Shown here one piece after another: positions 34,438 through 37,937 of a stretch of DNA of 37,937 bases (position 1 is the stretch's first letter; every line of letters starts with the position of its first letter). The DNA lies in NCBI GenBank assembly GCA_000949895.1, contig JWIT01000034.1:1-37937 (forward strand). Direction: 5' to 3'. A program made the position numbers and the translations under genes. The stretch is from Agrobacterium arsenijevicii (lineage in GTDB: Bacteria > Pseudomonadota > Alphaproteobacteria > Rhizobiales > Rhizobiaceae). Below the pieces are notes generated by a model. That model worked only from the letters and a program-made list of their open reading frames with translations, was not told the origin of the DNA and made no database searches.

Positions 34438-34440
34438 CGT

Positions 34441-34566
34441 CAGGGGAAGGAAGTCGTCGGCACCATGAGTGTCGCCGCGCCGCTTACCCGGCTGACCGAT
34501 GAACGGGTGGCGGAAATTTTGCCACTTCTGGTGAGGTCAGCGAGAGATATGGAAATCGCCTGGTAA
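34441..34566 (+). pseudogene. C-terminal remnant of an IclR-family regulator
   Basis: About 40 residues on the plus strand (GKEVVGTMSVAAP, RLTDERVAEILPLLVRSARDM) match the end of IclR-type effector domains, which normally close a protein of about 250 aa. The DNA-binding domain and most of the effector domain are missing. The open frame extends upstream to 34123, but those residues are the antisense of the FAH remnant and have no meaning. The remnant abuts the FAH remnant head to head, as expected if one deletion removed both 5' ends and their shared promoter. Confidence 0.65.
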
Positions 34567-34622
34567 CGAACACCAGTCGGCCCGGGGTGCCGCCGAGTAT
34601 CATGAAAACGATAAAGCGAAGT

Positions 34623-34645
34623 TTTGGGCGGCGTTGCCGCCCAAA
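34623..34645. terminator. Bidirectional hairpin terminator
   Basis: TTTGGGCGGC (34623-34632) pairs perfectly with GCCGCCCAAA (34636-34645) over a 3-base loop, followed on the plus strand by TTTATT. It lies between the IclR remnant and the stop of the convergent ABC exporter, 9 bases from the latter. Confidence 0.7.
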
Positions 34646-34654
34646 TTTATTAGC

Positions 34655-36418
34655 TTATGCGACGTCCGCATCGAACTGGATGGTGTGCAGGCGCTTGTAG
34701 AGACCATCCGTTTCAAGCAGTTCGCGGCGGCTTCCCTGTTCCACGACCTCGCCATTATCCATGACGACGATCTTGTCGGCACGGTTGATGGTGGAAAGCC
34801 GGTGCGCAATGACGATCGACGTCTTGTTGTGCGTCAGCCGTTCTAGGGCGTCGCGGACGAGAGCCTCGGATTCGGAATCCAGTGCGCTCGTTGCTTCGTC
34901 GAGGATCAATATGTCCGCGTCTCTCAGCATGGCACGGGCGATGGCAACACGCTGCCTCTGGCCACCCGACAGGCCGGAGCCGTTTTCGCCGAGCTTGGTG
35001 TCGTAACCGTTCGCCATTTTCATGATGAAATCATGCGCATTGGCGGCCTTGGCTGCAGCGATGATTTCCTCTTCCGTCGCGTTGTCGCGACCGACGGAAA
35101 TATTGTGCTTTACGGTTCCCGAAAACAGGAAGGTTTCCTGACCGACGTAAGAAACATGCTCGCGCAGGCTGGCGAAGGAAACGTCGCGCAAATCCATGCC
35201 GTTGATTTCGACGGAGCCGTTCTGCGGGTCGTAAAGGCGCATCATGAGATTGATGATGGTGGATTTACCGCTGCCGGAAGGACCGACAAGAGCTGTCATC
35301 TTGCCGCCTTCGAAGAGGACGCTGACATCCTTCAGAACCGGCTGACCCGAAACATATTCGAAGCTGACGTTTTTCAGCGCCACGTCGCCGCTTGCCTTGG
35401 GAAGAGGCGCAGCGTCCTTCTTTTCGGTGAGCGTGAGCGGGGCGTCCAGAACTTCGAACATCATCCGCACACCAATCATGCCGCCTTCGATCTGCACGCG
35501 CATGCGTGCGAGACGCTTGGCAGGCTCATAGGCGAGAAGGAGAGCAGTAATGAAGGCCATCAGGTCGCCCGGCGAACCGCCTTTTTCGAGAACGGTATAA
35601 CCGGACACGGCAATGACGACCGCAATGGCGAGACCGGACAGCGTCTCCATGATCGGGCTCGTTGCTGCCTCAAGCTTTGCAATGCCATTGGCGCGTTGCT
35701 CGACGTCGGATACCGCCTTGTTCATGCGCTGGCGCATCAGCTTCTCAAGCGAAAACGCCTTGATGACGCGAACGCCGATGCTGGTCTCCTGCACGACATT
35801 GACGATTTCGCCAAGCGACGCAAGTTCCGCTTCCATGATCTTGCGAACTCGACGCAAAACAAGGCGAACGCTGAGGATCGCGATCGGTCCGATAATCATG
35901 GAAATCGCACTCAGAAGGAAATTCTGGGCGAACATCACGATGATCAAGCCGACGAGCGAAAGCAGATCGCGGATAAAGGATGTGACGATGGTGTCTATAA
36001 CGCTACGGGCAGCCTGCGCGTTATAGGTGACGCGAATCAGCAGTTCGGAGGACGGCAGGTTCTGAAAGAAGGAAACCCCCTGCTTCAAAAGCCTGTCGTA
36101 GATTTTGCGCTGTTGCTCGGCGACAATGCTGTTACCTGCTTTGCTCAGGTAATAGCTCTGCACGAAGGTGGCAAGGCCCTTCACGATGAAGATAGTCGCA
36201 ACCGCGAAGGCAATCTTCAGGACAACGTCGAAGCCCTGCTTCAAATAAACGCTGTTGACGATATCGCGCATGATCCAGGCGCTGAGAGATGTCGTGCCGG
36301 CGACAACAACCATTGCAGCAATCGCCGCAGCGTACCATCCAACGTGTTTTTTGAAATTTTCTTTAAAAAGTCGCGCCAGCAACTTCTTGTCGTTTGGCGA
36401 CAAAAACGATCCGATCAA
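34655..36418 (-). CDS. ABC exporter, MsbA-like (membrane domain fused to ATPase)
   Basis: A 587-aa half-transporter acting as a homodimer in the inner membrane. Six membrane helices cover about residues 28-310 (type I exporter fold). The nucleotide-binding domain has Walker A GPSGSGKST (379-387), signature LSGGQ (483-487), Walker B ILILDEAT (503-510) and the H-loop IAHRLST. Likely cargo is a lipid such as lipid A, or another hydrophobic or glycan compound; sequence alone does not decide. The start is TTG at 36418, supported by AGGA about 8 bases upstream; an ATG at 36426 is out of frame. It is monocistronic and seems unrelated to the uptake modules. Confidence 0.85.
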   Translation of the reverse strand: MIGSFLSPNDKKLLARLFKENFKKHVGWYAAAIAAMVVVAGTTSLSAWIMRDIVNSVYLKQGFDVVLKIAFAVATIFIVKGLATFVQSYYLSKAGNSIVAEQQRKIYDRLLKQGVSFFQNLPSSELLIRVTYNAQAARSVIDTIVTSFIRDLLSLVGLIIVMFAQNFLLSAISMIIGPIAILSVRLVLRRVRKIMEAELASLGEIVNVVQETSIGVRVIKAFSLEKLMRQRMNKAVSDVEQRANGIAKLEAATSPIMETLSGLAIAVVIAVSGYTVLEKGGSPGDLMAFITALLLAYEPAKRLARMRVQIEGGMIGVRMMFEVLDAPLTLTEKKDAAPLPKASGDVALKNVSFEYVSGQPVLKDVSVLFEGGKMTALVGPSGSGKSTIINLMMRLYDPQNGSVEINGMDLRDVSFASLREHVSYVGQETFLFSGTVKHNISVGRDNATEEEIIAAAKAANAHDFIMKMANGYDTKLGENGSGLSGGQRQRVAIARAMLRDADILILDEATSALDSESEALVRDALERLTHNKTSIVIAHRLSTINRADKIVVMDNGEVVEQGSRRELLETDGLYKRLHTIQFDADVA

Positions 36419-36898
36419 GGAAACATCCTATTCAAGTTTGGGTACACGCGCCGTTCGCTGAGTGTCAATTTACCAGAACGGTTTGGCTCAATCGAGTGTC
36501 TCTTGCCATCCGAGTTGCAGCGGCCTTAATCTCCAGCCACTCTTCCAGACGCAAGAATTATCGCGTTGCTCCACAATGGTTATATCGTTAGAGGTGCAAA
36601 TACGTCGAAGCCTTATCACTGTCAATATTTTGGCCTAGAATGACAGGCGTTATGGTCATAATCCGTGTCTCGGGCTTGAGTGTGTCAAATGCATGTCAGG
36701 GATATCGGCTGACACAAAAATACATCGCAATGGAAAACGGATGACGACCAGGAAACCCAGTGCAACTCATTTACCTCTCCCACGTGTAGGCTTGGAAATT
36801 ACGCAACTGAATTTCTTCAGGATATGATACCTTGAGCAAATCCTGTTCAATCGGGGGCACTTACTGCCTCGTCGATAGACCGGTGCTCTGAATTGATC
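36419..36898. other. Intergenic region without recognisable gene
   Basis: About 480 bases between the exporter and the insertion sequence. I see no convincing reading frame, RNA gene or strong hairpin. It is less GC-rich than the surrounding genes and must contain the exporter's promoter. The insertion sequence ends the region on the right. Confidence 0.5.
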
Positions 36899-36974
36899 TG
36901 AACCCTTCAAACTGGACCATTTTTGGTTAGAGTTTTCCGGTGCATTTTCCTGGCTGGGAAAGGAACGGAAGACG

Positions 36975-37241
36975 ATGAAAGCATCGCAGTTTTCGGACGC
37001 ACAGAAGGCGTTCATTCTGAAGCAGGGTGATGAAGGAGTGTCGGTGGCGGAGATCTGCCGCAAGGCGGGAATTAGCCAGGCGACCTATTTCAACTGGAAG
37101 AAAAAATACGCGGGCATGCTGCCGCCGGAGATGAAGAAGCTGAAGCAGCTCGAGGACGAGAATGCGCGGTTGAAGAAGATCGTCGCGGACCTGACGCTGG
37201 ACCGTGAGATGTTGCAGGATGTCATTCGGCGAAAGCTCTAA
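36975..37241 (+). CDS. IS3-family OrfA (transposase helix-turn-helix subunit)
   Basis: An 88-aa protein. A helix-turn-helix of the transposase_8/HTH type occupies residues 5-40 (FSDAQKAFILKQGDEGVSVAEICRKAGISQATYFNWKKKY, key part ISQATYFNW), followed by a leucine-zipper coiled coil (about 52-80: KLKQLEDENARLKKIVADLTL) used to multimerise. It binds the element's terminal repeats. GGAACGGAAG lies just upstream of the ATG. The OrfB frame is -1 to it and stays open from 37208, so a frameshift near the A-AAG at 37232-37235 could fuse the two. Confidence 0.9.
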   Translation: MKASQFSDAQKAFILKQGDEGVSVAEICRKAGISQATYFNWKKKYAGMLPPEMKKLKQLEDENARLKKIVADLTLDREMLQDVIRRKL

Positions 37242-37261
37242 GGCCTGCCCGGAAACGCGAG

Positions 37262-37937
37262 ATGGTGAAAGGCATGTGCCGGGATTGGATGATCTCGATC
37301 CGGCGTGCCTGTGGGGCACTGAACTTCGATCGGTCGACCTACCATTACACCTCTCGCCGTGCCGATCAGGCCGGTCTGGAACGTCGTATTCGTGAGATCT
37401 GCGAGATACGTGTTCGCTACGGCTATCGTCGCGTGCATGTATTGTTGGAGCGCGAGGGTTGGGGGACCAACATCAAGCGAACCTATCGCATTTACAGAGA
37501 CTTGGGCCTGCAACTGCGTAACAAGACGCCGAAGCGACGGGTCAAAGCCAAGCTGCGGGAAGATCGGCAAATGGCCGTTGGACCGAACGATGTCTGGGCG
37601 ATGGACTTCGTTCACGACCAACTCGCGACCGGCAAGAAACTGCGGGTGCTCACGGTGGTCGACACCTTCTCGCGCTATGTGCCGGTGCTTGATCCACGTC
37701 ACAGCTATCGAGGTGAAGATGTCGTGCAAACCTTGGAACGGGTATGCCGGAAAGTTGGCTACCCGAAGACGATCCGTGTCGATCAGGGGACTGAGTTCGT
37801 GTCTCGCGATCTTGACCTTTGGGCCTACGCCAAAGGCGTCACCTTGGACTTCTCACGCCCGGGCAAGCCGACCGACAATGCGTTCATTGAAGCGTTCAAT
37901 GGCCGCTTCCGCGCCGAATGTCTGAATCAGCACTGGT
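37262..37937 (+). CDS. IS3-family OrfB (DDE transposase catalytic part), partial
   Basis: The frame is open to the window edge with 225 codons seen. The rve integrase core is clear: the first catalytic Asp in WAMDFVHDQL, the second in IRVDQGTEF, and the Glu in DNAFIEAFNGRFR, which together form the DD(35)E triad. Upstream, an HTH_21-type region (RYGYRRVHVLLEREGWGTNIKRTYRIYRDLGL) is present. The ATG at 37262 is the first in-frame start, but the protein is probably made as an OrfAB fusion by -1 frameshifting; the frame upstream reads KALRPARKRE, typical of IS407-group OrfB. No inactivating mutation is visible, so the element may be active. Confidence 0.88.
   Translation, partial: MVKGMCRDWMISIRRACGALNFDRSTYHYTSRRADQAGLERRIREICEIRVRYGYRRVHVLLEREGWGTNIKRTYRIYRDLGLQLRNKTPKRRVKAKLREDRQMAVGPNDVWAMDFVHDQLATGKKLRVLTVVDTFSRYVPVLDPRHSYRGEDVVQTLERVCRKVGYPKTIRVDQGTEFVSRDLDLWAYAKGVTLDFSRPGKPTDNAFIEAFNGRFRAECLNQHW

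Larger units (their letters stand above)
36899..37937 (+). mobile_element. Insertion sequence of the IS3 family (IS407-like), right end beyond the window
   Basis: Two consecutive frames encode OrfA and the DDE transposase OrfB in the typical -1 relationship. The left end is placed at the TGAACCC near 36899 (IS3-family ends begin with TG); TGATCTG at 36894 is an alternative. The inverted repeat and target duplication cannot be confirmed because the right end is outside the window. Confidence 0.75.

Noticed and set aside
34123..34440. Upstream part of the plus-strand frame leading into the IclR remnant
   Set aside because: These codons are the reverse complement of the FAH remnant and do not resemble an IclR protein; only the last 40 or so codons do.
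35033..36529. Plus-strand frame of 498 codons opposite the ABC exporter
   Set aside because: It mirrors the exporter codon for codon; composition is low-complexity His/Asp/Arg-rich and no domain is visible.
36767..37063. Minus-strand frame across the left end of the insertion sequence
   Set aside because: It overlaps OrfA in antisense and the non-coding IS end; no ribosome site or family features.

Overview
The window looks like chromosomal or megaplasmid DNA of an alphaproteobacterium of the Rhizobiaceae, most probably Agrobacterium. The grounds are high GC, GCC/GGC-rich codon use, dense ABC importers for plant-derived compounds, and protein families typical of that group. The assignment comes from recognising families; no search was run. 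I see no rRNA, tRNA or CRISPR.

Layout. (1) 0.2-5.3 kb: a LacI-type regulator followed by an inositol-type catabolic cluster: an orphan sugar-binding protein, an IolH-like TIM barrel, an IolG-like dehydrogenase and an IolI-like isomerase. (2) 5.5-16.2 kb: a second LacI-type regulator converges on a minus-strand operon for uptake and cytoplasmic breakdown of acidic (pectin-like) oligosaccharides: an 841-aa protein of unknown family, a GH105-type hydrolase, a GH28-like protein, an ABC ATPase and two permeases. The cognate binding protein is divergent, with matching TGAAA-N4-TTTCA palindromes in front of both sides. (3) 16.4-18.4 kb: an exported PAP2-type acid phosphatase with an autotransporter-like repeat tail but no barrel. 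(4) 18.5-25.6 kb: a ROK regulator divergent from a complete ABC importer, followed by a glycerophosphodiesterase and an inositol-monophosphatase-like enzyme. (5) 25.7-32.1 kb: a second ROK regulator divergent from another importer (binding protein, ATPase, fused double permease) plus a PP2C-like phosphatase. (6) 32.2-34.6 kb: a BASS-family transporter, a 2-keto-4-pentenoate hydratase-like gene, and two 5'-truncated remnants (FAH-family and IclR-family) lying back to back. (7) 34.7-36.4 kb: an MsbA-like ABC exporter. (8) 36.9 kb to the end: the left part of an IS3-family (IS407-like) insertion sequence, cut by the window edge.

How it may work together. Regions 4 and 5 share one design: a divergent ROK repressor, a palindromic intergenic region, an importer and phosphate-ester hydrolases. 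The GDPD plus IMPase pair suggests that region 4 imports glycerophosphodiesters, perhaps glycerophosphoinositol, and releases inositol that region 1 could oxidise. This is inference. All four periplasmic binding-protein genes are followed by a strong hairpin, which fits their usual over-expression relative to transporter subunits.
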